A stretch of 64,000 bases of DNA from Rhizobium etli 8C-3 (GTDB lineage: Bacteria; Pseudomonadota; Alphaproteobacteria; Rhizobiales; Rhizobiaceae), in the NCBI RefSeq assembly GCF_001908375.1, contig NZ_CP017241.1, positions 3,500,501 through 3,564,500 on the forward strand, written 5' to 3'. Within the stretch, counting starts at the first letter, position 1. Each line of letters starts with the position of its first letter. Shown piece by piece: positions 50,097 through 58,199 of the stretch. The translations under genes were made by a program, and so were the position numbers. Under the pieces are notes generated by a model that saw nothing but the letters and a program-made list of their open reading frames with translations, made no database searches and was not told where the DNA came from.

Positions 50097-50687
50097 TCAG
50101 GCCGCCTTCCAAAGAGGCGTTTTTGCAAGCATGCGCCCCGAGGGAACAACCATGCCGGCTGCACCGTCAAGCCAGCCTTCCGTCAACTCGAGCGCCAGGA
50201 AGCGCGAACGTTCGAACGGGCCTGGCATGACGAGATGGCAAGCCTTCTCGGCAAAGAAGCCGAAGCGCTCGTAATAGGCAGCGTCGCCGACGAGCAGGAT
50301 CGCGCCATGTCCTTTGTTCTTGGCTTCGAGAATCGCCGCGCGCATCAGCGCCGAACCTACGCCCTTGCTTTCAAAGGTCGGATCGACGGCCAAAGGGCCG
50401 AGCAGCAGCGCATTGACCGGGCTTGCCTCGGCGTTGACGCCAGCTTCGATGTTCCAGAGGCGGACGGTGCCGATGACATGGCCGTCACGGTCACGCGCGA
50501 CCAGTGCCAAGCCTTCTGCCGGGATGCGGCCACGCCGGATCTTCTCCGACGACTTCTTGCGGCGGTTCGGACCCATGGCACGATCGAGCAGGTTCTCGCG
50601 CGCTACGACATCCGACGGGTTTTCGGAGTCGATGGTGAAGACGGAGGGCGCAAAGAATGCGCGGACAGAATCAAGAACAGCGGCCAT
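50097..50687 (-). CDS. GNAT-family N-acetyltransferase (YhbS-like)
   Basis: The 196-residue protein has a single GNAT domain: GLALVARDRDGHVIGTVRLWNIEAG, the acetyl-CoA loop LGPLAVDPTFESKGVGSALMRAAI, and AAYYERFGFF near residue 145. The architecture, with LAVDP, KGVG and YYERFGF, is that of YhbS-like predicted acetyltransferases. The substrate is unknown. GGGAGG precedes ATG 50687. It is downstream of and on the same strand as the decarboxylase gene, but 74 bases lie between the decarboxylase start side and this gene only on the far side: the order of transcription is decarboxylase first, then this gene. Confidence 0.87.
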   Translation of the reverse strand: MAAVLDSVRAFFAPSVFTIDSENPSDVVARENLLDRAMGPNRRKKSSEKIRRGRIPAEGLALVARDRDGHVIGTVRLWNIEAGVNAEASPVNALLLGPLAVDPTFESKGVGSALMRAAILEAKNKGHGAILLVGDAAYYERFGFFAEKACHLVMPGPFERSRFLALELTEGWLDGAAGMVVPSGRMLAKTPLWKAA

Positions 50688-50775
50688 CTTGGCCTCCCGC
50701 ACTCAAAACCGTTTCAGACGGTGTCGAAAGGAAATTGTGAAGGTGCCGCCCCGATTGGCTGCGGGGCCGGCTGGA

Positions 50776-51909
50776 TCAGATGACGTAGGCCTTCAGCGGC
50801 TCAAAGCCATTAAAGGCAACCGCCGAATAGGTCGTCGTATAGGCACCGGTGCCTTCGATCAGAACCTCGTCGCCGATGGTAAGGCTCACCGGCAGCGGGT
50901 AGAGGTTCTTCTCGTAGAGCACGTCGGCCGAATCGCAGGTCGGGCCGGCGATGACGCAGGGCTCCATCTTGTCGCCGTCGCGTTCGGTGCGGATCGGGTA
51001 GCGGATGGCCTCGTCCATCGTTTCGGCGAGCCCGCCGAACTTGCCGATGTCGAGGAAAACCCAGCGGGCCGTGTCGTTGTCCGACTTCTTCGAGACAAGC
51101 ACCACTTCAGCCTTGATGACGCCGGCATTGCCGACCATGCCGCGGCCCGGCTCGATGATCGTCTTCGGGATCTGGTTGCCGAAATGATCGCGCAGGCTCT
51201 GGTAGATCGAACGGCCATATGCCTCGGCCGTGGGAACGTCACGGAGGTATTTCGTCGGGAAGCCGCCGCCCATGTTGACCATCTGCAGATGGATGCCCTG
51301 CTTGGCAAGCTGCACGAAAACGCGCTTGGCATCGGCAAGAGCCGAATCCCAGGCATCGACCTTGGTCATCTGCGAACCGACATGGAACGAGACGCCATAG
51401 GATTCGAGGCCAAGCTGATGGGCATAGACAAGTACATCGACAGCCATTTGCGGGACGCAGCCGAACTTGCGCGACAGCGGCCATTCAGCGCCTTCACCAT
51501 CCGTGAGAACGCGGCAGAACACTCGGGCGCCGGGAGCGGCACGCGAGATCTTCTCGACTTCCTCGTGGCTGTCGACCGCAAAGAGACTGACGCCGAGCGC
51601 ACAGGCGCGTGCGACATCGCGCTCCTTCTTGATCGTATTGCCGTAGGAAATGCGGGCAGCGGTCGCACCGGCATCGAGTGCCATTTCGATTTCTGCGACA
51701 GAGGCGCAATCGAAGTTGGAGCCGAGGGAAGCCAGCAGCTTCAGCACTTCCGGAGCCGGATTCGCCTTGACGGCATAGTAGATGGCGCTGTCCGGCATCG
51801 CATGACGGAAGGCGTTGAAATTGTCGCGCACGACGTCGAGGTCGACCACGAGGCAGGGACCGTCGGGACGTCGGGTTGCGAGAAAGTCGCGGATGCGCTG
51901 GGTGGTCAT
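50776..51909 (-). CDS. Ornithine/lysine decarboxylase (alanine-racemase fold)
   Basis: The 377-residue enzyme belongs to the fold-type III decarboxylases (eukaryotic ODC-like). The pyridoxal-phosphate lysine is Lys48 in YYAVKANPAPEVL, the phosphate-binding glycines are in IEPGRGMVGNAG, and the catalytic cysteine is Cys325 in GPTCDSADV. It makes putrescine from ornithine (and possibly cadaverine from lysine), starting polyamine synthesis. Translation starts at ATG 51909 after AGAGGGAA; the frame remains open upstream through the leader, but that part has no protein-like character. The leader is a probable regulatory RNA, listed separately. Confidence 0.94.
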   Translation of the reverse strand: MTTQRIRDFLATRRPDGPCLVVDLDVVRDNFNAFRHAMPDSAIYYAVKANPAPEVLKLLASLGSNFDCASVAEIEMALDAGATAARISYGNTIKKERDVARACALGVSLFAVDSHEEVEKISRAAPGARVFCRVLTDGEGAEWPLSRKFGCVPQMAVDVLVYAHQLGLESYGVSFHVGSQMTKVDAWDSALADAKRVFVQLAKQGIHLQMVNMGGGFPTKYLRDVPTAEAYGRSIYQSLRDHFGNQIPKTIIEPGRGMVGNAGVIKAEVVLVSKKSDNDTARWVFLDIGKFGGLAETMDEAIRYPIRTERDGDKMEPCVIAGPTCDSADVLYEKNLYPLPVSLTIGDEVLIEGTGAYTTTYSAVAFNGFEPLKAYVI

Positions 51910-52321
51910 ATCGATTCCCTCTTCCAATTCCAGAGCTCCGGCAAGAACCGGAGGACAAAGGGCATACGAATGCTCGCACTGGTACCAGCCGGTGGAGACC
52001 CCGGAACCATAGCAAGCGCTCGATGCGCAAATATTGAACCAACGCCACGAGAGCGGCATAGTTCGGCTTTGTCTGCCATGGATTGGAGGGAAAATCCCAA
52101 CCGCACTTCCGGCAATGAAGGTGTGCCTCTTCAGTAACCCCGGCTGATGGAAAGCCGGAAGACACCAGAAAGGCCCGCACCGTCGTTGCTTAGGCGTCCT
52201 CGCATTTCCCGGTTGGCCGGAATAGCGACTGGAGGGGTTAGTTCCAGGTACCTTACCGATGACCTCACCTAATCGAGGGTCGGCGGACACCCATGGGCAC
52301 GTGCGACTTTGGGCTGAGGAC
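51910..52321 (-). promoter_or_regulatory. Long structured 5' leader of the decarboxylase gene, probable speF RNA motif
   Basis: About 410 bases separate the likely transcription start from the decarboxylase ATG, and the region looks like structured RNA rather than protein code. Visible hairpins include CCGGCT/AGCCGG at 52140-52158 and TCCCGG/CCGGAA (a G-T pair on the minus strand) at 52207-52222, plus the GGTACC-containing element near 52247. A cis-regulatory RNA called speF is known upstream of ornithine decarboxylase genes in alphaproteobacteria and has this position and size. I recognise it by context and general look, not by covariance search. Confidence 0.62.
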
Positions 52322-52350
52322 GAGATAAGAATATTCGCAGTCATAATCAA
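52322..52350 (-). promoter_or_regulatory. Candidate promoter of the decarboxylase leader
   Basis: On the minus strand TTGATT (52350-52345) and TATCTC (52327-52322) are separated by 17 bases, a plausible sigma-70-type -35/-10 pair. It stands just upstream of the structured leader. The -10 box is weak. Confidence 0.35.
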
Positions 52351-52380
52351 GAATTTTTTTGCCGATCGCTAAAAAAATAA

Positions 52381-52409
52381 ATTGAACAACCGCGCGCAAT
52401 TTGTTCAAT
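52381..52409. promoter_or_regulatory. Inverted repeat in the lysR/decarboxylase divergent region
   Basis: ATTGAACAA (52381-52389) and TTGTTCAAT (52401-52409) are perfect inverted copies with an eleven-base spacer. The repeat ends 25 bases before the LysR start codon, where a LysR-type autoregulatory site would be expected. Confidence 0.5.
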
Positions 52410-52433
52410 CTTTCGCAACAACGGGAGACGGCC

Positions 52434-53327
52434 ATGGACACATTGACGCGCATACGTGCCTTCATCGATGTCGTTGAAGCGGAAGGTTTTTCCGCCGCAG
52501 CGCGGCGCACGGGCCGCTCCAAGGCGCTGCTTTCCAAATATGTGCGCGAGCTGGAAGACGAGTTGGGTGCCCTGCTGCTCAATCGCACCACCCGGCAGTT
52601 TTCGATGACCGAGGCCGGGCATACTTACTACCGCACCGCCTCCGACATTTTGAAGGAGATCGACAACCTCGCCGATCTGGTCCGCGAGAACAACGCGCAA
52701 CTCAAGGGCCGGCTGAAGATCTCGGTGCCGCGCACCTTTGTCGATGCCGATGTCGGTCAGTCTCTGATCGATTTTTGCAAGGAGAACCCCGATCTGCAGC
52801 TGGAAATCGCCGCAGACGACCGGTTCGTCGATCTGATCGAAGAAGGTTTCGACCTGGCGATTCGCGTCACCAAGCTTGAAGATTCGGGAATGATCGCGCG
52901 AAAGATCTCGGATTTCCGCGTCCACGTCTGCGCCACACCGGAGTTTCTCGAGCGCTATCCGAACCTCGAACATCCGACCGACATTTCCAACGTTCCCTTC
53001 ATCGTCGATACGAACTCGCGCACGCAGGCAAGCGTCCGATTCTACAATCCCGACAGCACGTCATTCGCTGTCGCCGTTTCCGGGCCGATCGAGGTGAACA
53101 GCCCGCATGCGACATTGCGCGCGGCATTGTCGGGCATCGGCATTGCGGTCATTCCGGACTTCATCGCTCGTAAGCCGATCGAAGACGGCCGGCTCGTGAC
53201 CCTGTTCAACGACTACATACCGACCGATCGCGGGATTTATGCCGTCTATCCGCATCGGCGCTACCTGCCGGCAAAGGTCCGCATTTTCGTGGATTACCTT
53301 CATGCTTGGTTCAAGAAGCAGGCTTGA
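52434..53327 (+). CDS. LysR-family transcriptional regulator
   Basis: The 297-residue protein has an N-terminal LysR helix-turn-helix (MDTLTRIRAFIDVVEAEGFSAAARRTGRSKALLSKYVRELEDELG) and a substrate-binding domain with GRLKISVPRTFVDADVG near residue 90. It is divergent from the decarboxylase leader. A GGGAGA precedes ATG 52434; an open stretch of 11 codons upstream is ignored. Its target and ligand are unknown; control of its own promoter and perhaps of the decarboxylase is inferred from position. Confidence 0.92.
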   Translation: MDTLTRIRAFIDVVEAEGFSAAARRTGRSKALLSKYVRELEDELGALLLNRTTRQFSMTEAGHTYYRTASDILKEIDNLADLVRENNAQLKGRLKISVPRTFVDADVGQSLIDFCKENPDLQLEIAADDRFVDLIEEGFDLAIRVTKLEDSGMIARKISDFRVHVCATPEFLERYPNLEHPTDISNVPFIVDTNSRTQASVRFYNPDSTSFAVAVSGPIEVNSPHATLRAALSGIGIAVIPDFIARKPIEDGRLVTLFNDYIPTDRGIYAVYPHRRYLPAKVRIFVDYLHAWFKKQA

Positions 53328-53428
53328 AGCCGGCCTGATTCACTTTGCCGCCTTGAGGCCCGTCCCAATTCCGTCCCATTCTCCGGCAAGAAGACACCAA
53401 CCGATTTGGGCAGAGCGGTACCCGACAC

Positions 53429-54070
53429 ATGAAGAATTCCACTTACCTGATGGCCGCGCTGATCTTTCTTGCGCCGGCCGCGGTCACGGCACATCCGCAC
53501 ATTTTCGTGGAAGCTCGGCTCGAAGTCGTGGCAGCGCCCGACGGCAGCGTTCAGGAGTTGCGGAACGTGTGGCGTTTCGACGAGGTGTTCTCCTCCTCCG
53601 TCGTCATGGATTTCGACAAGAACACCGATCTGAAGCTGGAGCCGAACGAGCTAGCCGAAGTCGGCAATACCGTGCGCGAGTCGCTCTCGGACTACGGCTA
53701 CTACATGAATCTGACGATCGACGGAAAGAACGTGACCGTGGAGAAGCCGGACATCATTCACGTCGACTACAAGGAAGGACAGCTCCTGATGTTCTTCGCT
53801 GTAAAGCCCGCGCAGAAGATGCCGCTTAAGGGCACGCTCACCTTCGGCGTCTACGACCCCACGCTCTACACCTCGATCGACTTTCCGACGGACAAGGAGC
53901 TTTCAACGGTCGGGGACGGCTTCAAGAACTGCAAGCATGATGTGCTGCGGCCGGACGCCGATCAGGTGATATCTCAAAACAAGCAGTCGCTGACCGACGC
54001 CTTCTTCAACGATCCGACCGGCACCGACATGTCCAAGCTCTTTGCCACCAAGCTGGAGGTTTCATGCTGA
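53429..54070 (+). CDS. DUF1007 family secreted protein
   Basis: The 213-residue protein has a signal peptide (MKNSTYLMAALIFLAPAAVTA) directly followed by HPHIFVEARLEV, the DUF1007 hallmark, with histidines that could bind metal. A further conserved part is WRFDEVFSSSVVMDFDKN near residue 50. DUF1007 genes commonly lie beside NicO/RcnA-type nickel-cobalt permeases, as here: the next gene overlaps this stop by seven bases. A role in periplasmic metal handling is inferred from that link. Confidence 0.88.
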   Translation: MKNSTYLMAALIFLAPAAVTAHPHIFVEARLEVVAAPDGSVQELRNVWRFDEVFSSSVVMDFDKNTDLKLEPNELAEVGNTVRESLSDYGYYMNLTIDGKNVTVEKPDIIHVDYKEGQLLMFFAVKPAQKMPLKGTLTFGVYDPTLYTSIDFPTDKELSTVGDGFKNCKHDVLRPDADQVISQNKQSLTDAFFNDPTGTDMSKLFATKLEVSC

Positions 54071-55137
54071 AACGGAACGCTTTGCTGTTCCTTTCGATGG
54101 CCGCACTCGCACTGCTTGCGCTGATGAACGTGGCCCATGCCCAATCGCCGCTCGGGATTGGCACTGCCGAGCCGAGTTTCCAGCCGACAGGCGGACCGCT
54201 GGCGCCGTTGCTCGCCTACATCAATTACGAACAGCAGGCCTTCTACCGCGCGCTGACGGACACCCTGAAGGCAATGCGTGAAGACCCGTGGCAGCTTGCG
54301 TCGCTGATCGGTCTTTCCTTCGCCTATGGCGTCTTCCATGCGGCCGGTCCCGGGCATGGCAAGGCGGTGATCTCCTCCTACATGATCGCCAACGAAATCG
54401 AGCTGAAGCGCGGCGTAGTGATCTCCTTCATCTCGGCATTCATTCAAGGTGCAATGGCAGTGGCGCTGGTGGGCGGTGCCTGGCTCATTCTGCGTGGGAG
54501 CGGCATTACGCTGACGCAGGCGACGAATGCGATGGAGATCACAAGCTTCATCATGGTCATCGCCTTCGGTAGCTCGCTTCTCTTGCGCAAACTTCGTTCG
54601 ATGATCGGCGGCCTGCCAGAGCGTGAAGTCGTGGAAACATCGGCCGGCCCGGTCAGCATGATGCTCGACTGGAAGGACAATGAAAGCCGCAGGCAAGCCT
54701 ATGCCTTCGGCGAGAAGCAGGCACGCAAGGCGGGGCACAACTTCATCTCCGGCATGGCCTGCGAAACCTGCGGCCGCTCTCATGCACCTGACCCGTCGCT
54801 TTTGGGCGGCGACAAATTCAGCATCCGCGAAGCCTGGTCAGCGATCGTTGCCGTCGGTCTTCGCCCCTGCTCCGGCGCGTTGCTCGTCATGACCTTTTCG
54901 CTGCTGAACGGCCTTTATCTCGGCGGCATTCTTTCCGTGCTCGCCATGTCGCTTGGCACGGCCATCACGGTCTCAATCCTCGCGATCCTTACGGTTGCCG
55001 CCAAGGGCACCGCCGTCGGCATCTGCGGCCGTGGCTCAGCGAGATCGATCTGGATTGGCAACGCGATCGAAATCCTGGGCGCCGTCCTGGTGATTTGCAT
55101 GGGCGTGCTTTTGCTGGGCGCCTCGCTTCAGGGGTAG
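54064..55137 (+). CDS. Nickel/cobalt transporter of the NicO/RcnA family
   Basis: The 357-residue membrane protein has an N-terminal signal-like helix, then six or so transmembrane helices with the family motif GVFHAAGPGHGKAVISSYM (about residues 93-111) and VAVGLRPCSGALLVMTFSLLNG. A cytoplasmic or periplasmic loop contains MACETCGRSHAPDP with two cysteines and a histidine. Family members export Ni2+ and Co2+ or, in some cases, import them. Overlap with the DUF1007 gene shows co-expression. Direction of transport cannot be decided from sequence. Confidence 0.9.
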   Translation: MLKRNALLFLSMAALALLALMNVAHAQSPLGIGTAEPSFQPTGGPLAPLLAYINYEQQAFYRALTDTLKAMREDPWQLASLIGLSFAYGVFHAAGPGHGKAVISSYMIANEIELKRGVVISFISAFIQGAMAVALVGGAWLILRGSGITLTQATNAMEITSFIMVIAFGSSLLLRKLRSMIGGLPEREVVETSAGPVSMMLDWKDNESRRQAYAFGEKQARKAGHNFISGMACETCGRSHAPDPSLLGGDKFSIREAWSAIVAVGLRPCSGALLVMTFSLLNGLYLGGILSVLAMSLGTAITVSILAILTVAAKGTAVGICGRGSARSIWIGNAIEILGAVLVICMGVLLLGASLQG

Positions 55138-55141
55138 GCTC

Positions 55142-55348
55142 TTACTTCCCCCTGCCTCGCTGATACTGCGCCCTCAACCAGAATATCGCGAAGAAGCCGA
55201 GCAGAAGCGCCGCGCCGGCAATGACGGCAAGCACGGGAGAATAGTTGCCGATCCAAAGGACGAGCGTCGGCAGGAAATAGATGGCCAGTCCCACGCAAAT
55301 GAGGATGGTGGCGGCGGCGATCGCCTGTGAGCGGCTTTCGGGGCTCAT
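55142..55348 (-). CDS. Small membrane protein with two helices
   Basis: The 68-residue protein has two hydrophobic helices (AAATILICVGLAIYFLPTLVLWI and VLAVIAGAALLLGFFAIFWL) and a basic C-terminal end (QYQRGRGK). I recognise no named family. The ATG at 55348 overlaps the acetyltransferase stop (ATGA), so it is translated with that gene. It is convergent with the nickel/cobalt transporter gene, five bases apart. Confidence 0.7.
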   Translation of the reverse strand: MSPESRSQAIAAATILICVGLAIYFLPTLVLWIGNYSPVLAVIAGAALLLGFFAIFWLRAQYQRGRGK

Positions 55349-56034
55349 GCGAGCCTTTCCTTTTCAAGATCGGAACGGATATCCTGCAGGCGCCGGCGCT
55401 GCTTGCCTTCGGCATCGAAGTTCTCCGGCGAAAGCCAGGTCTCGAAAGCCTCGCTGATCAGCGGCCACTCGCTGTCGATCATCGAGAACCAGGCCGTGTC
55501 GCGGTTGCGGCGCTTGGAGATCATATGCTGCCGAAAGACACCTTCGAACTTGAAGCCGTAGCGCGCGGCCGTCGTCTTGCTGGCTTCGTTGTTGTTGTCG
55601 CACTTCCATTCGTAGCGGCGGTATCCGAGATCTTCGAAGACATGCTTGGCCAAAAGGTAATGGGCCTCGGTGGAAAGCGGCGAACGCTTCATATCCGGCC
55701 CGTGCGCCACCCCGCCGATCTCGACGACGCCGTTGGCTGGGTCGGCACGCATATAATTGGCCATGCCGACGATCCTGCCGGTGGCGTTGTCGCGGAAGAT
55801 GTGAGTGAGCCAGCCGGACTTGCAGGCGTTATCGAGCCAGTTGGCAAAATCGGCGATGCCGGTGAAGTCGTCCTGCGCGAAATACAGAAGCAGCGGATTG
55901 ATGCGCATGCCGCCCAGTCCGTCCCAGAGCGCCTGAAGATGCTCGGCCCGGACATAGGGCTCGACGGTCACGTAGCGCCCCTTCAGTGTCACGTAACCAG
56001 GTGCCGGCACCTTGAAATTCGATAGATCGCGCAT
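55345..56034 (-). CDS. GNAT-family acetyltransferase (RimJ/RimL-like)
   Basis: The 229-residue protein has the RimJ/RimL-type GNAT architecture: LKGRYVTVEPYVRAEHLQALWD at the start, GRIVGMANYMRADPANGVVEIGGVAHGPDMKRSP with the acetyl-CoA strand, and TEAHYLLAKHVFEDLGYRRYEWKCDNNNEASKTTAARYGFKFEGVFRQHM. It probably acetylates a small molecule or protein amino group. GAGGAG lies just before ATG 56034. It is upstream of and overlaps the small membrane protein gene. Confidence 0.88.
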   Translation of the reverse strand: MRDLSNFKVPAPGYVTLKGRYVTVEPYVRAEHLQALWDGLGGMRINPLLLYFAQDDFTGIADFANWLDNACKSGWLTHIFRDNATGRIVGMANYMRADPANGVVEIGGVAHGPDMKRSPLSTEAHYLLAKHVFEDLGYRRYEWKCDNNNEASKTTAARYGFKFEGVFRQHMISKRRNRDTAWFSMIDSEWPLISEAFETWLSPENFDAEGKQRRRLQDIRSDLEKERLA

Positions 56035-56098
56035 GCTCACTCCTCTCATCGGAAGAGTGGATAGGCCAGCCGCCCGGGAAAGGCAACCAGCCTGCATG

Positions 56099-56818
56099 TC
56101 ACCGTGACAAGGAAACCTTGGCGGAGGAAACCGTTGCCTCGATATGGTCCACAAGCGCATCGGCAAGGCTAAGACGCCCCGCAAGGAGATCGAGATAGCC
56201 GCGCTCGGCCCGCGAGTCCGGCTCGATCGTCAGGCGCGATGCCGTATAGAGCTCGACCCTCTGTTCCTCCGTAGTGGCGGCTGCGACCAGCGCGTCGAGA
56301 TCGGTTGGCGAGGCGAGCTCGCGCTCGATGAATGACGCAGCTTCACCGCTGACGTCGGCGGCCCTCATCTTGTCCATGACATGCGCTCGCTCGGCGTCGT
56401 CGATATGGCCGTCGGCTTTGGCCGCCGCGATCATGGCGCGGATCAGCACCAGGGCAAATTCGTTGCTGCCAGCAGGCGAAGCCGGACCGAAACCGGAATC
56501 GGCGGGTGCCGGCAGGAGAACCGGCGTCGACGGCGGAGGGGCATCCGAAGGCGTGGCAGGTGCCTGGCCCGCCTGGTAGTTCTTGTAGGCCTGGTATCCG
56601 AGGCCGGCGATCGCTGCGAGCCCGCCGATTGCTATCGCGTTGCCGGCAATGTTGCGGCCCGTCTTCGTCCCAAGAAGCACAGTCGCCAGCGCTCCGGCCT
56701 TCCACGGATTATCCTTGGCCAACTGGACGGCATCGCCGGCCCGGTTGCGGACACTTCCGCCGACGCCCGGTATTTGAGATCCCAGGAACTGGTCAAGAAG
56801 CTTCTTCGCGTCGAACAT
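56099..56818 (-). CDS. DUF533 (TerB-like) inner-membrane protein
   Basis: The 239-residue protein starts with a conserved segment (MFDAKKLLDQFLGSQI) and one transmembrane stretch (about residues 48-72, GNAIAIGGLAAIAGLGYQAYKNY). After a Pro/Ala-rich linker there is a C-terminal TerB-like helical domain (LIRAMIAAAKADGHIDDAERAHV, near residue 130). DUF533 proteins such as YebE are inner-membrane proteins of unknown function, linked in other species to envelope stress. It is alone on its strand. Confidence 0.87.
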   Translation of the reverse strand: MFDAKKLLDQFLGSQIPGVGGSVRNRAGDAVQLAKDNPWKAGALATVLLGTKTGRNIAGNAIAIGGLAAIAGLGYQAYKNYQAGQAPATPSDAPPPSTPVLLPAPADSGFGPASPAGSNEFALVLIRAMIAAAKADGHIDDAERAHVMDKMRAADVSGEAASFIERELASPTDLDALVAAATTEEQRVELYTASRLTIEPDSRAERGYLDLLAGRLSLADALVDHIEATVSSAKVSLSR

Positions 56819-56920
56819 CCTTCATCGTCTCCCTGTTGAGGCAGAACTGAAGATAGGAACCAGATTGGCAAATACAAATGCCGGCGAAGCCGCCGGCACC
56901 TTGTTGCGATCAGGAAAATG

Positions 56921-57559
56921 TCAGCCTTTCAGCGCAGCCGCTTCCGAGGCGAGTTTGGTGATGCCTTCCCAATCGCCCGCAGCGACGAGTTCCTTCGGCG
57001 CCACCCAGGATCCGCCAACGCAGATGACGTTTGGCAAAGACAGGTAATCATTGGCGTTTTTGAGCGAAATGCCACCGGTCGGGCAGAAGAGCGTGCCGGC
57101 GAGCGGCGAGGAAAGCGCCTTGAGATATGCGGCTCCGCCTGCCTGTTCGGCGGGAAAGAATTTCAATACCTTGTAGCCTTCTTCGCGAAGCGCCATGACC
57201 TCGCTTGCCGTAGCAGCGCCCGGCAGCAGCGGAACCGGCGATGCCGAAGCGGCATCGAGCAGTTCCTGCGTGGCCCCCGGGCTGACGACGAACTTCGAGC
57301 CGGCAGCAATGGCCGCATCCCACTGCTTTGCATCCAGGATCGTGCCTGCGCCGACTTCCGCACCTTCGACCTCCTGGGCAACGGCACGGACCGTATCGAG
57401 TGCTGCAGGCGTGCGCATGGTGATCTCAATCGCCTTCAGGCCGCCTGCGACCAGCGCACGCGCCAGCAAAACGCCGGACTTCACGTCATCGACGATAAGC
57501 ACCGGAACAACTGGCTGGAGTTTGAGGATGGAAAGGAGCTTTTCTGTCTTCTCGCCCAT
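56921..57559 (-). CDS. eda: 2-dehydro-3-deoxy-phosphogluconate (KDPG) aldolase
   Basis: Eda (212 residues) splits 2-keto-3-deoxy-6-phosphogluconate into pyruvate and glyceraldehyde-3-phosphate, the last step of the Entner-Doudoroff pathway used by rhizobia for sugar breakdown. The Schiff-base lysine is in YKVLKFFPAEQAGG and the general base Glu in EITMRTPAAL. The phosphate-binding FCPTGGISLKNANDYL is complete. AAGGA precedes the ATG. The usual partner edd is not next to it here. Confidence 0.95.
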   Translation of the reverse strand: MGEKTEKLLSILKLQPVVPVLIVDDVKSGVLLARALVAGGLKAIEITMRTPAALDTVRAVAQEVEGAEVGAGTILDAKQWDAAIAAGSKFVVSPGATQELLDAASASPVPLLPGAATASEVMALREEGYKVLKFFPAEQAGGAAYLKALSSPLAGTLFCPTGGISLKNANDYLSLPNVICVGGSWVAPKELVAAGDWEGITKLASEAAALKG

Positions 57560-57710
57560 GGCCGCACGGTTCCTTAAACGATTGAATTGGGCTCCCGAAT
57601 ACCCCTATGGACCCTGTTTGTCGAGACAAAACAGATGCGGCAAGAAGATGGGTATCCCTTCCGGGAGATTTACGCTACGGTGCGGCGATCGTCACAAAAG
57701 GTTCACTGAA

Positions 57711-58199
57711 ATGGCGAAAGAGATCGAGCGGAAATTTCTGGTACGCAACGACGGCTGGCGCGCCAAGGCCGTGACGAAATCGATCCTCAGACAAGGTTAC
57801 ATCGCCTCGATGGACGACCGGTCCGTGCGTGTGCGCATCCTTGACGGAAAGAGCGCGCGGCTGACGATCAAGATCGGCCGCAGCAGCGTGACCCGCGACG
57901 AATTCGAATACGAAATTCCCGTTTCTGACGCCGAAGAGCTGATGCAAAGCGCCATTGGCCTGGTGATCGAAAAAACGCGCTACCGCGTGCCGCATGACAG
58001 CTTCGTGTGGGAAGTCGATGTCTTTGCCGGTGCGCATCGCGGCCTGGTGATCGCTGAGGTGGAGATGACGTCCGAAAATGACGATCCCTCCCGCCCGGCC
58101 TGGCTTGGCCGCGAAGTGACCGGCGATTTCCGCTATTCCAACCAAGCGCTGGCGACCGAATTCGAGTACGATCAGGATGCCCTTTCGCATACGGCCTGA
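57711..58199 (+). CDS. CYTH domain protein (triphosphate tunnel metalloenzyme)
   Basis: The 162-residue protein has the CYTH signature: N-terminal EIERKFLV, then RQGYIAS, SVRVRILDGKSARLTIK and the acid-rich EFEYEIP with IEKTRYRVPHD. These make the tunnel that binds triphosphate compounds and metals. Substrate could be inorganic triphosphate, thiamine triphosphate or polyphosphate ends. The overlapping downstream CHAD gene is a usual partner, connecting it to polyphosphate. I start at ATG 57711; the open frame extends far upstream. Confidence 0.92.
   Translation: MAKEIERKFLVRNDGWRAKAVTKSILRQGYIASMDDRSVRVRILDGKSARLTIKIGRSSVTRDEFEYEIPVSDAEELMQSAIGLVIEKTRYRVPHDSFVWEVDVFAGAHRGLVIAEVEMTSENDDPSRPAWLGREVTGDFRYSNQALATEFEYDQDALSHTA

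Noticed and set aside
50741..50770. Possible terminator after the decarboxylase gene
   Set aside because: The GC stem is imperfect and no T-run follows, so I do not list it.
50314..52137. 607-codon plus-strand open frame
   Set aside because: It is antisense to an acetyltransferase gene and the decarboxylase gene and their leader; composition is not protein-like.
51910..52350. N-terminal extension of the decarboxylase to 524 codons
   Set aside because: The added part has no similarity to the family and coincides with a probable RNA leader.
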